64,000 bases of DNA, taken from NCBI GenBank assembly GCA_942492795.1, contig OW818639.1:1922001-1986000 (forward strand), in the 5' to 3' direction. Below the pieces are notes generated by a model that was given only the letters and a program-made list of their open reading frames with translations, had not been told where the DNA came from and ran no database searches. Shown piece after piece: positions 24,122-32,198 of this stretch. Within the stretch, counting starts at the first letter, position 1, and every line of letters starts with the position of its first letter. The translations under genes were made by a program, and so were the position numbers. This DNA comes from RGIG3178 sp942492795 (GTDB taxonomy: Bacteria > Bacillota > Clostridia > Christensenellales > QAND01).

Positions 24122-24904
24122 TCATCTGTTTATGGGAAGCCATGCCAAAACATCCTGTATGGTGCGGTCCCAATAAACCCAATCGTGGATGCCATGCTGC
24201 TGATCGAATGTCAGCGGGACGTTTAGGCGCTCGCACGCCGCTTTGAAATTCAAATTCTGCTGATACAGGCTGTCTTCCGTTCCGCAGGTCAGATAAAGCT
24301 TGGGAAGCGGCGTCTTTTCGGCAACGCGCTTTTCCAGAAGCGGAATCAGATCGTTGTCGCGCTCTTGTGCCGTCGCGATGTTTGCGCCCAGGGAACGGTA
24401 TGCATGCCCTCGCATCATTCCCGCCTGATAGGCTGTTGCAGGGTCGACAAACCCAGAAAGCGACGCCGCGGCTGCGTACAGGTCAGGCCGACCCAAGGCT
24501 GCTCGCAGCGTACCGTAGCCACCCATGGAGAGTCCTGCGATGAAAGTATCCTCACGGCGATGGGAGACGGGGAAAAAGTGCTGAACCTTTTTGGGCAATT
24601 CTTCTGTTATGAAAGTGAGATAGTCATAGCTTGTTTCCGGGCTGTCGGTGTAGAAACTGTGGTTCCCGCGCGGCATTACGATCGCCAGCGGGTATTTGCC
24701 GACATACCGCTCGATGGCGGAGTATCGAAACCAAACGGATTCATCCCCGTTATAGCCATGCAACAGATACAAGACCGGGAAGCCCGTTTCGATAAAGTTG
24801 CTGTCCATACTGGTGCAACTCTTAATTCCTTCGGGAAGCAGTACATTCATTTCCGTTGCCTGTGCCAGGACATCGGAGTAAAAATTGACGTGTAAAAAGG
24901 CCAT
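24122..24904 (-). CDS. Esterase, FrmB/tributyrin-esterase family (copy 2)
   Basis: A 260-residue paralogue of the next gene downstream. The catalytic elbow is GLSMGGYG, the acid is in TCGTEDSLY, and the His is in QHGIHDWVYW. ATG at 24904 follows GAGGTG by 7 bases. Conservation is strongest over residues 8-150 and weaker around 150-190, the lid region that usually sets substrate range; that suggests the copies have diverged in specificity (inference). The upstream flavoprotein stop is 11 bases away. Confidence 0.85.
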   Translation of the reverse strand: MAFLHVNFYSDVLAQATEMNVLLPEGIKSCTSMDSNFIETGFPVLYLLHGYNGDESVWFRYSAIERYVGKYPLAIVMPRGNHSFYTDSPETSYDYLTFITEELPKKVQHFFPVSHRREDTFIAGLSMGGYGTLRAALGRPDLYAAAASLSGFVDPATAYQAGMMRGHAYRSLGANIATAQERDNDLIPLLEKRVAEKTPLPKLYLTCGTEDSLYQQNLNFKAACERLNVPLTFDQQHGIHDWVYWDRTIQDVLAWLPINR

Positions 24905-24915
24905 AAAGCTACACC

Positions 24916-26184
24916 TCACTTGGTATTCGAATGTATTATCTCACAAAAATTTCCCGCTGAATAGCCTGTGGAAAAGGCTATCTGAAGATTGAATCCCCCC
25001 GTATAACCGTCGATGTCCAGAATTTCTCCCGCAAAATACAGGTTCCCAACAAGTTTGCTTTGCATGGTCTTTGGATTTACCTCGTCAAGTGAAATTCCGC
25101 CGCGTGTAACGACTGCCGCCTGGATGGGTCCGACTGATTTAACATCCAATGTCAGATGCTGCATCAATTGAAGCAAAGCCGTGCGCTGGGCTTTGGTGAC
25201 CTGATTGCACGGTAATGCCGGATCTATTTCGAGCAGCGTCAGTATAACCGGGCAAAGCGATTGCGGAAATAAATGCGGCATGATGTTCTTGACAGCCTTA
25301 TTGGAATTTTCCAACAATTCTCTTTGTAGCCTTTGATCCAATTCCTGTTCGTCTAAAGCAGGTTTTAAATTGATGATAAGTTGGCATAACTCGGGTTTTT
25401 GCATATGTGCTGTCGCCGACAGGACAAGAGGTCCCGATACGCCGTCATGCGTAAAGAGCATCTCCCCCTGTTTTTCGAATATTTTTATGCCGTTTTCGAA
25501 AACGCTTAAGGCAACATTGCGCAAGGAAAGCCCCTGCACCTGCGAGACCCATGTTTGTTTTGTTTGTATCGGAGCCAAAGAAGGCAACAGCGGTGAATAA
25601 GAGTGACCCAAAGTGGACGCCATTCTATAACCATCTCCGGTCGAACCGGTGACGGGATAGCTCAATCCTCCTGTGGCAATCACAAGCGCACCGCAAGGAA
25701 TGGTCTGTCCGGACATCGTGATGATGCTTTTTATCGATCCCTGATCCGCGACGATTGATTTTACAGGCGTTCTAAGCTTAATCTCCACACCCAAGTCCAA
25801 AACGGCTTTGATCAGCGCGTCTGCGATGGTATGTGCGTTGTCATCGCTTGGAAAAACACGCTGCCCGCGTTCTGTTTTTAAAGAAACGCCCCAACTTTCA
25901 AACATCGCCATCAGTGCGTTGTTGTCAAACAAGGAAAAGGCGCTTCGAAAAAAACGGCTGCCGCGTGCAATATTTGCGAGGAATTCTTCTCTGTCGGAGT
26001 CGTTTGTTACATTGCACCTTCCCTTTCCGGAGATGCGCAGTTTATTCAAAAGCCTTGGCGTCGATTCCAGCAACAGCACTTTTTTGCCGCGTTCCGCCGC
26101 GCGAAATGCCGCCATCAATCCTGCAGGCCCGCCTCCGATGACGATGATCTGCTCGTTTTGTGCGCTTGTCGGGAGTTTGGACAT
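24916..26184 (-). CDS. HI0933/YtfP-family FAD-dependent oxidoreductase
   Basis: A 422-residue flavoprotein. The N-terminal dinucleotide fold is IIVIGGGPAGLMAAFRAAERG (residues 13-33, in part), followed by the family hallmark KLRISGKGRCNVTN. ATGGLSYPVTGSTGDG and the C-terminal GEILDIDGYTGGFNLQIAFSTG are further HI0933-family motifs. Members include BaiN-type reductases and a B. subtilis protein of unknown role, so the substrate cannot be assigned. It lies between the rpiR-type regulator and the esterases, each within 16 bases. Confidence 0.88.
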   Translation of the reverse strand: MSKLPTSAQNEQIIVIGGGPAGLMAAFRAAERGKKVLLLESTPRLLNKLRISGKGRCNVTNDSDREEFLANIARGSRFFRSAFSLFDNNALMAMFESWGVSLKTERGQRVFPSDDNAHTIADALIKAVLDLGVEIKLRTPVKSIVADQGSIKSIITMSGQTIPCGALVIATGGLSYPVTGSTGDGYRMASTLGHSYSPLLPSLAPIQTKQTWVSQVQGLSLRNVALSVFENGIKIFEKQGEMLFTHDGVSGPLVLSATAHMQKPELCQLIINLKPALDEQELDQRLQRELLENSNKAVKNIMPHLFPQSLCPVILTLLEIDPALPCNQVTKAQRTALLQLMQHLTLDVKSVGPIQAAVVTRGGISLDEVNPKTMQSKLVGNLYFAGEILDIDGYTGGFNLQIAFSTGYSAGNFCEIIHSNTK

Positions 26185-26199
26185 AGAGATCCTTCCAGG

Positions 26200-27096
26200 T
26201 TAGAATTTTGTAGCGTCAAAGGAACCGTTTTGACGGCTGTCCATTTGTGCGTAAACTTGATAATGGTTCCATATCTTTTCGAGTTCCGCAAAATGTGCTT
26301 CAAGATCGGTCTTTTTGCGCTGTCCGCAAATGACGATGATCGCGTTGATGATGCTCATTGGCGCGACGACAGAATCCACAAAAGTAGCCATGCTGCTCTG
26401 TGCAAAAAGCTTATAGTCCGCTATCTTCGAAATCGGCGACTGTGCATTGTCGGTGATTGCGCAAACCGCGGCTCCTTTTTCTTTGGCGATTTGCGCGACC
26501 TCTGCCGTGCGCATGGAATACCGCGGAAAAGAGATGGCAATCAAGGTATCGGAAGCACCGATGCGCGTGAGTCTGTCGTAATAATCCTTTGCACCTGTCG
26601 TGATCAGATAAACGCGGGAAAAGACATAGCTTAGATAATATTCTAAAAACTGTGCCAGCATGGAGGAGCTTCGGTGACCGCAGATGTAAATGCCGTCACT
26701 CGCCACCAGGCGGTCGATGAGCGGCGTAATTTCGTTTGCTTCGACCATCAGCATGGTATTGCGCAGGTTGTTCACATCTTCCTTCAAAACGTTGAGGAAG
26801 GTTTGGTGCTCATCGGAGCCGACAATAAGTTGGATTCGCTGCTGGCTCGTAAGACTGTTGCGGACAAGCTCCTGCAACGCCGACTGCAATTTCGGAAAGC
26901 CGTCATAGCCCAATTCGGATGCGAAACGTACGACCGTGCTTTCGCTTACCTTGGTCGCATCACCCAAAGCAAGCGCTGTCATAAACGCCGCTTTATCGTA
27001 ATGTTCTCTGATATAGGTCGCGATTCGCTTTTGACCCTTGCTAAGCGTATCGTAGTGCCTGGATATATTTGCGAGTACATCTGCCGTTTCCTGCAT
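26200..27096 (-). CDS. RpiR/MurR-family transcriptional regulator
   Basis: A 298-residue regulator: an N-terminal HTH_6 domain (about 1-75, with VSESTVVRFASELGYDGFPKLQ) and a C-terminal SIS domain (about 115-245, with ICGHRSSSMLAQFLEYYLS and DTLIAISFPRYS) that binds sugar phosphates in this family. ATG at 27096 follows GGAGG by 7 bases. No sugar metabolism genes adjoin, so the effector is unknown. It is sandwiched between rluB (4 bases) and the flavoprotein gene. Confidence 0.88.
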   Translation of the reverse strand: MQETADVLANISRHYDTLSKGQKRIATYIREHYDKAAFMTALALGDATKVSESTVVRFASELGYDGFPKLQSALQELVRNSLTSQQRIQLIVGSDEHQTFLNVLKEDVNNLRNTMLMVEANEITPLIDRLVASDGIYICGHRSSSMLAQFLEYYLSYVFSRVYLITTGAKDYYDRLTRIGASDTLIAISFPRYSMRTAEVAQIAKEKGAAVCAITDNAQSPISKIADYKLFAQSSMATFVDSVVAPMSIINAIIVICGQRKKTDLEAHFAELEKIWNHYQVYAQMDSRQNGSFDATKF

Positions 27097-27100
27097 ACAA

Positions 27101-27817
27101 TTACCTCCCAGCAACAAACGCGCGCTGCGCCTGGTCATAATTGATGCGGAGAATCTCTCCGGGTTTTAATTCGCCCAACGTCAATTCCCCGATGCGCGTG
27201 CGTTTGAGTAATACGATCTCATAACCCAGAACTTCCAGCATGCGTCTGACTTCCCTGTTGCGGCCCTGGGAAAGCGTTATTTCCAGCACGCTTCGTCCAT
27301 CCGTCCTGTTTTGAAAATTAACTTCCTTTGCGATAGCCGGCGTCTTCTCCCCGATATCAATGCCCGACATGATCATTTCGGCATGCGCTGTTAAGAAGGG
27401 CTTGTCCACCGTTACGCGATATTGCTTTTCCACACCGTACCTCGGGTGCATCACCCGATTGGCATATTCACCGTCATCGGTTACGATTAAAAGGCCTTCT
27501 GAATCCATGTCCAGCCGGCCAACAGGGTATAATCGCTTTTGATACTGCCTGAAAAAATCCGCAATGCACTTTCTTCCGTTTTCATCCGATAGCGTGCTGA
27601 CTACCCCGCGCGGTTTGTAGAAAAGATAATAAGCGCATTTCGCCTCACTCTTTACAATATGGCCATCTACCGAAACGCGGTCCGTTGTCTGATCTACCTG
27701 CACGCCCATCTCTGTGACGGTAAGGCCGTTAACCTTGACTCTTCCGTCTTTAATCATCGTCTCGCTGGCACGCCGTGAAGCAACGCCGCTATCTGCGAGG
27801 TATTTTTGCAAACGCAT
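27101..27817 (-). CDS. rluB: Pseudouridine synthase RluB/RsuA family
   Basis: A 238-residue rRNA pseudouridine synthase. An S4 RNA-binding domain (residues 1-60, MRLQKYLADSGVASRR) precedes the catalytic domain with the Asp in VGRLDMDSEGLLIVTDDG. The C-terminal RNREVRRMLEVLGYEIVLLKRTRIG in pieces is typical of RsuA/RluB. ATG at 27817 follows GGAGG by 7 bases. In Bacillus, rluB acts on 23S rRNA and neighbours scpAB, which is also close here (30.3 kb). Confidence 0.92.
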   Translation of the reverse strand: MRLQKYLADSGVASRRASETMIKDGRVKVNGLTVTEMGVQVDQTTDRVSVDGHIVKSEAKCAYYLFYKPRGVVSTLSDENGRKCIADFFRQYQKRLYPVGRLDMDSEGLLIVTDDGEYANRVMHPRYGVEKQYRVTVDKPFLTAHAEMIMSGIDIGEKTPAIAKEVNFQNRTDGRSVLEITLSQGRNREVRRMLEVLGYEIVLLKRTRIGELTLGELKPGEILRINYDQAQRAFVAGR

Positions 27818-27828
27818 GTTTATCCTCC

Positions 27829-27857
27829 AAAAAAAGCCGCAATTAGCGGTTTTTTTT
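27829..27857. terminator. Terminator-like hairpin between dacF and rluB
   Basis: A short GC stem (CCGC 27837-27840 with GCGG 27846-27849) is extended by flanking A- and T-runs and is symmetric in both directions. It would stop dacF transcription (minus), with the rluB ribosome site lying just after it. Confidence 0.65.
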
Positions 27858-27882
27858 ATTATATCCAATCAAAGGGTTTCGG

Positions 27883-29010
27883 TCAAGGAAAGGTACCCAC
27901 CCATAGCTTAACGAGCCGTTCAAGCTGATACATAAAAGTATTTTCCAAGACATCCCGGTCCGCTATGATTTCCGCTTTGCCGATGGATATGCCATCGAGT
28001 TCTGCCGAGATATATCCTATCACACAGCCCTTTTGAACAGGCGCCCGGATAAATTCCAACAGGTGTGTATTGAGGGTCAAGCGTGCTTGCTCCTGATCCG
28101 TAATATCTGCAATCAAATCGGTATTCAACACAGCTCCCACTTGCTTTTCAAGACCGTGGATGACGTTGACGGATCCGATAACGTCCTCTTTTAACTTCAG
28201 CTTAACATGCTTAAGGCTGTCAAGCGCGGTATTTAAGAGGGTGCAGGTATCTTCCCACATAACGGGATCGTTAAGTACGACAGATACGACCTGTTTGCCG
28301 TCCCGCATGGCTGCACCCACAAGGCAGCGCCCCGCTGCTTTTGTATAGCCTGTCTTAACGCCGCACGCACCGTCAAATTGCCATAGTAGCTTGTTATGGT
28401 TTTGCAGCGTGCGCTTTACACCTTGGGTTTGAGGATGGATGACGATGATCTTTGTGCTTACGATCTTCCTGAACACCGGAATTCGCAACGCTGTTGCCGC
28501 GATCAAAGCCAGATCATAAGCCGTCGTGTAATGTTCGGTGCTCGGCAAACCGTGGGGATTTACAAAATGCGTATTTCTGGCACCCAATTCTTTTGCACGT
28601 ACATTCATTTTTTGTGCAAAATCATTGATGCTGCCCGAAACATCAAGCGCAAGCGCTGTCGCAACGTCATTTCCCGACTCGAGCATCAACGCGTAAAGCA
28701 GGCTTTTTCTTGAAAACTGTTCGCCTTTTTTCAGATAGATGCTGGAACCTTGAACGCCGACCGCCTGTTCCGGAATGGATACGATATTATCAAGATTGCC
28801 GTTTTCCAAAACCAACAGAGCGGTCATGATCTTTGTGGTGCTGGCCATAGGCAAACGTGCATCAGCGTTTTGCGCATAAAGGACACGACCTGTCAAAACT
28901 TCCATGACACATGCCGCTTTGGATGACAGTATAGGCATAGCGTACGACTTGGCGCAAAAGGAACAAATTAAAACGCTGCACAGCAACAGAAAAAGGATTC
29001 TCTTTTTCAA
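27883..29010 (-). CDS. dacF: D-alanyl-D-alanine carboxypeptidase (DacF type, intact catalytic triad)
   Basis: A 375-residue exported penicillin-binding protein that trims pentapeptides. A signal peptide spans residues 1-24 (Lys-Lys-Arg, then a Leu/Cys-rich core, cut after SYA). The active-site motifs are all present: Ser57-x2-Lys60 (ASTTK), Ser112-Gly-Asn114 and Lys219-Thr-Gly221. The C-terminal part (about 270-375) is the beta-rich PBP5-C domain with a possible amphipathic end. TTG at 29010 has GGAGG 7 bases upstream. A forespore-type promoter precedes it. dacF or dacB cannot be told apart by sequence alone. Confidence 0.9.
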   Translation of the reverse strand: MKKRILFLLLCSVLICSFCAKSYAMPILSSKAACVMEVLTGRVLYAQNADARLPMASTTKIMTALLVLENGNLDNIVSIPEQAVGVQGSSIYLKKGEQFSRKSLLYALMLESGNDVATALALDVSGSINDFAQKMNVRAKELGARNTHFVNPHGLPSTEHYTTAYDLALIAATALRIPVFRKIVSTKIIVIHPQTQGVKRTLQNHNKLLWQFDGACGVKTGYTKAAGRCLVGAAMRDGKQVVSVVLNDPVMWEDTCTLLNTALDSLKHVKLKLKEDVIGSVNVIHGLEKQVGAVLNTDLIADITDQEQARLTLNTHLLEFIRAPVQKGCVIGYISAELDGISIGKAEIIADRDVLENTFMYQLERLVKLWVGTFP

Positions 29011-29032
29011 AGCAAAGCCTCCTTCCTATGTT

Positions 29033-29061
29033 GTGTATGAACGTGCCCGTGATAATATGCA
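29033..29061 (-). promoter_or_regulatory. Candidate forespore (sigma-F/G) promoter of dacF
   Basis: On the minus strand, TGCATA (29056-29061), 16 bases, then CATACAC (29033-29039) fits the sigma-G consensus (TGNATA, CATACTA) except in the last two bases. Bacillus dacF is forespore expressed. Confidence 0.45.
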
Positions 29062-29132
29062 AACCTTGGATTCGTGATATGTTATCCGTTGAACTCCCAA
29101 TTTCATCTTGGTTTAAATGCTCTGTCTACGAC

Positions 29133-29153
29133 AAAAAAAAGCGGTTACCCGCT
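29133..29153 (-). terminator. Terminator after ytfJ
   Basis: The stem AGCGG (29140-29144) with CCGCT (29149-29153) has a GTAA loop on the minus strand and is followed by eight T. It closes the M50-scpA-scpB-ytfI-ytfJ unit. Confidence 0.85.
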
Positions 29154-29200
29154 CCTTTTGCACAGTGTTTGGAAGGGATTTCATTCTGTGTGATTGTTTG

Positions 29201-29662
29201 TCAAATGCCGTCGGTTTCCGAATGCATGGCTTGGGAAACATACGAATTGTGCTTTTTGATTTCATCCTGTTCATTGCTTCGCTGGTGCAAACAATCTTTG
29301 AGGAAATGGAAAAGCTGCGGCACCATATCCGCAATATACTCCGCAAAGCAAGTTGCCTGAACCGGCAACAGTCGAATGTTTTCACCGCTTACCACAACAA
29401 AGCCCACCGGTTGCAGGCTGATCCCGGCACCGCTTCCGCCTGCGAACGGATTTTCCGTGATATCTTTGTTTGTTTCCCGTATACTGCCGCCCTGTCCATA
29501 CTCGCCGCCGCCGGAGACAAAACCGAACGATACTTTGGATACAGGAAGGATGACCGCACCATCCGGGGTATGCACGGCATCGCCTATGATGGTATTGACA
29601 TCCACCATCTCGCGAATCTGCTCCATCGAACTCTTCATCATATTTTCAATCGGATGCATCAT
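29201..29662 (-). CDS. ytfJ: GerW-family sporulation protein YtfJ
   Basis: A 153-residue GerW/YtfJ protein found in spore formers and involved in germination in Bacillus. The conserved core has PVSKVSFGFVSGGGEYG followed by GGSGAGISLQPVGFVVV. The N-terminal helix begins MMHPIENMMKSSMEQIREMVD. The start is placed at 29662, where GGGAGAG lies 6 bases upstream; another in-frame ATG follows directly. The C-terminal tail is charged and unlike the core. It overlaps the DUF2953 gene by 17 bases. Confidence 0.9.
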   Translation of the reverse strand: MMHPIENMMKSSMEQIREMVDVNTIIGDAVHTPDGAVILPVSKVSFGFVSGGGEYGQGGSIRETNKDITENPFAGGSGAGISLQPVGFVVVSGENIRLLPVQATCFAEYIADMVPQLFHFLKDCLHQRSNEQDEIKKHNSYVSQAMHSETDGI

Positions 29663-30188
29663 GCTCGTCTCTCCCACTCATTTGTTTTCGCCACGCAAGC
29701 GCAGCAAGGATAATTTGCACGATGCGAATGCGAAATATACCATGAATCTGCGCCTCCAGCGTTTTAACATCAAACGATGGCATGGTTTTAAGCATCCAAC
29801 CGCGTCCTTTCTTGCCCTTGGGTAAAAGCGCGCAACCCAATGCGTTTATCGCAGCATCGACAAGACCACAACAAAGGGCGGTTGCTGCCGCATCCCCAAC
29901 ACCTAAGAGGGCGAAGGCATCCACCTGCCAAAAACTCATGCGCCGCAGGATTTGCTGCAACTGCATAATCGCCCGTTCACGTCCGCGCTTTTTCACTTCC
30001 TCTTCAAGCTTGTCATCGGGAAAATAATTGAATTCCTTATGGATGGCGTCTTTAAAGATGCCTATTTGCCATCGAAAGTATTTCTCCTTTGATCCATAGA
30101 CAAAACGCAGGCGAATCGTAACTTGCACAAAGAGTACGACGATTATAAGCAACAACAAAAGGACTATCACAAGAAAAAAGGCAAGCAT
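29646..30188 (-). CDS. ytfI: DUF2953 membrane protein (YtfI-like)
   Basis: A 180-residue protein with one strong N-terminal transmembrane helix (about residues 2-24), then a soluble part with a strand rich in Arg/Phe (RLRFVYGSKEKYFRWQIG). The domain and position before ytfJ match YtfI (DUF2953), whose molecular role is unknown. The central part has an Ala-rich segment (GVGDAAATALCCGLVDAAINALG in pieces), and the C-terminal region contains the family's MPSFDV strand. It is in one operon with ytfJ and probably scpAB. Confidence 0.8.
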   Translation of the reverse strand: MLAFFLVIVLLLLLIIVVLFVQVTIRLRFVYGSKEKYFRWQIGIFKDAIHKEFNYFPDDKLEEEVKKRGRERAIMQLQQILRRMSFWQVDAFALLGVGDAAATALCCGLVDAAINALGCALLPKGKKGRGWMLKTMPSFDVKTLEAQIHGIFRIRIVQIILAALAWRKQMSGRDEHDASD

Positions 30189-30260
30189 CTCATCGTCCTC
30201 CTCTGAGAAGTTTGCCCTTACAATCCAACGTTATCCAATTTTACGCTGATGCACGTTTGG

Positions 30261-30806
30261 TTAAACCGTTATTTCTTCATCCGCTACCTGTGGCAATTCC
30301 GGAAGTTCCGAAAGCGATGATATGCCAAAATAGCGCATGAAACTGTCGCTTGTGCCATACAGGGAGGGCCGCCCCACGGTATCTTTGCGGCCTACGACCG
30401 TTATCAATCCGCGCTCGGCAAGTATTTTGAGTGAATAGTCGGCAGAAACACCCTTGTATTGCTCAATTTCGGTACGCGTTATCGGTTGCTTGTACGCGAT
30501 GATGGACAGTGTTTCCAGGATGGACTGCGAAAGCGTTTTTGTGCTCATCGGCGCAAGCGCTGCCTGTACCTGATCCGCATACACTTGATTGGTTCTCAAT
30601 TGCACCTTGTCGCCGAAACGGAACAATTCAATCCCGCGCTGCATTCTTTTCATTTCAGATGTCATGCGCGCCAAGAGACTCTCCATCTCCAACATCGTCA
30701 CAGACAAAGCGTTGGCTAAATCCTCCGTGGACACAGCTTCTCCCGCGACAAAAAGGATCGCTTCGATCGCCCCAAAAAACCCGTCTTCATGCTGTTGTGT
30801 CTGCAA
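30261..30806 (-). CDS. scpB: Segregation and condensation protein B
   Basis: A 181-residue kleisin-interacting winged-helix protein of the SMC-ScpAB condensin. Two winged helices are visible: GAIEAILFVAGEAVSTEDLA (residues 12-31, in part) and SIIAYKQPITRTEIEQYKGV, with the DTVGRPSLYGTSDSFMRYFG segment that ScpB proteins share. It overlaps scpA by 20 bases, the normal coupled arrangement. Confidence 0.95.
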   Translation of the reverse strand: MQTQQHEDGFFGAIEAILFVAGEAVSTEDLANALSVTMLEMESLLARMTSEMKRMQRGIELFRFGDKVQLRTNQVYADQVQAALAPMSTKTLSQSILETLSIIAYKQPITRTEIEQYKGVSADYSLKILAERGLITVVGRKDTVGRPSLYGTSDSFMRYFGISSLSELPELPQVADEEITV

Positions 30807-31536
30807 TCAAATCACCTCTTCGCTCCATAGCTGAAATTTCGATTTCCGCGAAGCGCTCTTGCTGCACAACAAGCGCGTGACCCGCCGAGATAATCTCCAG
30901 CAAGGCCAAAAACGTCGCGATGATCTCCTCCTTGGTGGAGTCCATTTGGAACAATTCGGAAAATTTAACCCTTCCGAATTGTGCGAGTCTGCTGCGGATC
31001 ATGTTTATTCTGGTATGGACGGAAACAGGATCGCGCCTGACTATGTTTACTTTTTCCTCCTGCGGATTCAGTTCCTGCCTCTTATCCAAAAGTGCCTGCA
31101 TCGCCAAAAAGAGGGTTTGCAGATCGATACCGTCCATGTCGATCGGATCCCGTTGGAACGCAAATTCCTCCTGCAGCTTGTAAAAATGTGTTTTGGCTTC
31201 CGCTTCCATGCCGAACAAAACGCCAGTGATGGCGCGTATACGCGCAAACTCCCTCAGCTGCAGCAACAGGTTTTCTTCCTCGTCGGTTTCGTCTTCATCC
31301 TTTTGGGAATTGGGCAACAAAGAGCGCGATTTAATGCGCAGCAACGTTGCGGCCATCGAAATAAACTCGCTGGCGACTTCCATATCCATCTGCTGCATCT
31401 GTTGTACATATTCGATAAACTGTTCGGTAATTTCGGAAACAAAAATATCCTCGATCGCGACCTTTGCGCGCGCGATCAGGTGCAGGAGCAGATCCAGCGG
31501 CCCTTCATAAGCATTGAGCTTGACCGCTACGCTCAT
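30787..31536 (-). CDS. scpA: Segregation and condensation protein A
   Basis: A 249-residue kleisin subunit of bacterial condensin that bridges SMC heads. The N-terminal SMC-neck binding part reads YEGPLDLLLHLIARAKVAIEDIF in pieces, followed by ASEFISMAATLLRIKSRSLLP. An acidic stretch (EDETDEEEN, about 90-98) separates it from the C-terminal winged helix ending in FLALLEIISAGHALVVQQERFAEI. It shares its start base (31536) with the end of the M50 peptidase gene. Confidence 0.95.
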   Translation of the reverse strand: MSVAVKLNAYEGPLDLLLHLIARAKVAIEDIFVSEITEQFIEYVQQMQQMDMEVASEFISMAATLLRIKSRSLLPNSQKDEDETDEEENLLLQLREFARIRAITGVLFGMEAEAKTHFYKLQEEFAFQRDPIDMDGIDLQTLFLAMQALLDKRQELNPQEEKVNIVRRDPVSVHTRINMIRSRLAQFGRVKFSELFQMDSTKEEIIATFLALLEIISAGHALVVQQERFAEIEISAMERRGDLIADTTA

Positions 31537-32180
31537 CAGACCACCAGCCCTACAATGGCGAGTATTAAGGATATGATGGCGCCGCTTATCGCGCTGAGAA
31601 TCGGCGTTAAGATGCCGGTTCCAAGAAGAATCAGCAGAATAATAAATCCGTATTGGTCGAGTTTCCAGAACAAGTTGATATTTTTGTGCAGGAAGAGGCT
31701 TCGAACCACCTTGTAACCGTCCAGCGGCGGAACGGGCAAAATATTAAAAACAATAAGGTTAATATTGATCAGTGCCGTTACCTGTACCAGATTCAGTACG
31801 ATCATATTGGTCACGTTAAAGCTTATATACAAGATTTTAAAGAGAAGTATGCAGAAAAACGCAATGAAATAATTCATTCCGATACCGGCAAGAGAAACCA
31901 GTATCTCGTCGCGCTTCCGCTTTTTAAAATACACAGGATTGATCATGACCGGTTTTCCGTAACCAAAGCGGAACAATATGAGCATGATGAATCCCCAGGG
32001 GTCGATATGGGCGAAGGGTGATATGGTCACGCGTCCCTGGTTGCGAGGCGTCGGGTCCCCCAGTTTATCCGCCATCCATGCATGTGCAAATTCGTGAAAC
32101 GAAAGCCCTATAACAATGCCCGGAAGAGCGTAGAGCATTGCCTGCAAATATCCTGAGAGATTCCCGAGATTGAATAACAA
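31536..32180 (-). CDS. Site-2 protease family membrane metalloprotease (M50)
   Basis: A 214-residue polytopic zinc protease with 5-6 hydrophobic segments. The first carries the zinc motif GLSFHEFAHAWMADKLGDPTPR (residues 24-45, in part), and a later one has the third ligand region NILPVPPLDGYKVV. This YwhC/short-S2P branch lacks PDZ or CBS domains, unlike SpoIVFB, so a role as the pro-sigma-K protease should not be assumed. It starts 18 bases after lysA and adjoins scpA, a common Clostridia arrangement. Confidence 0.9.
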   Translation of the reverse strand: MLFNLGNLSGYLQAMLYALPGIVIGLSFHEFAHAWMADKLGDPTPRNQGRVTISPFAHIDPWGFIMLILFRFGYGKPVMINPVYFKKRKRDEILVSLAGIGMNYFIAFFCILLFKILYISFNVTNMIVLNLVQVTALININLIVFNILPVPPLDGYKVVRSLFLHKNINLFWKLDQYGFIILLILLGTGILTPILSAISGAIISLILAIVGLVV

Positions 32181-32198
32181 ACGTTACACTCCTTTGTC

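Noticed and set aside
31536..32180. Calling the M50 protease SpoIVFB
   Set aside because: It lacks the CBS domain and spoIVFA partner and sits in the scpA/lysA neighbourhood typical of short site-2 proteases.
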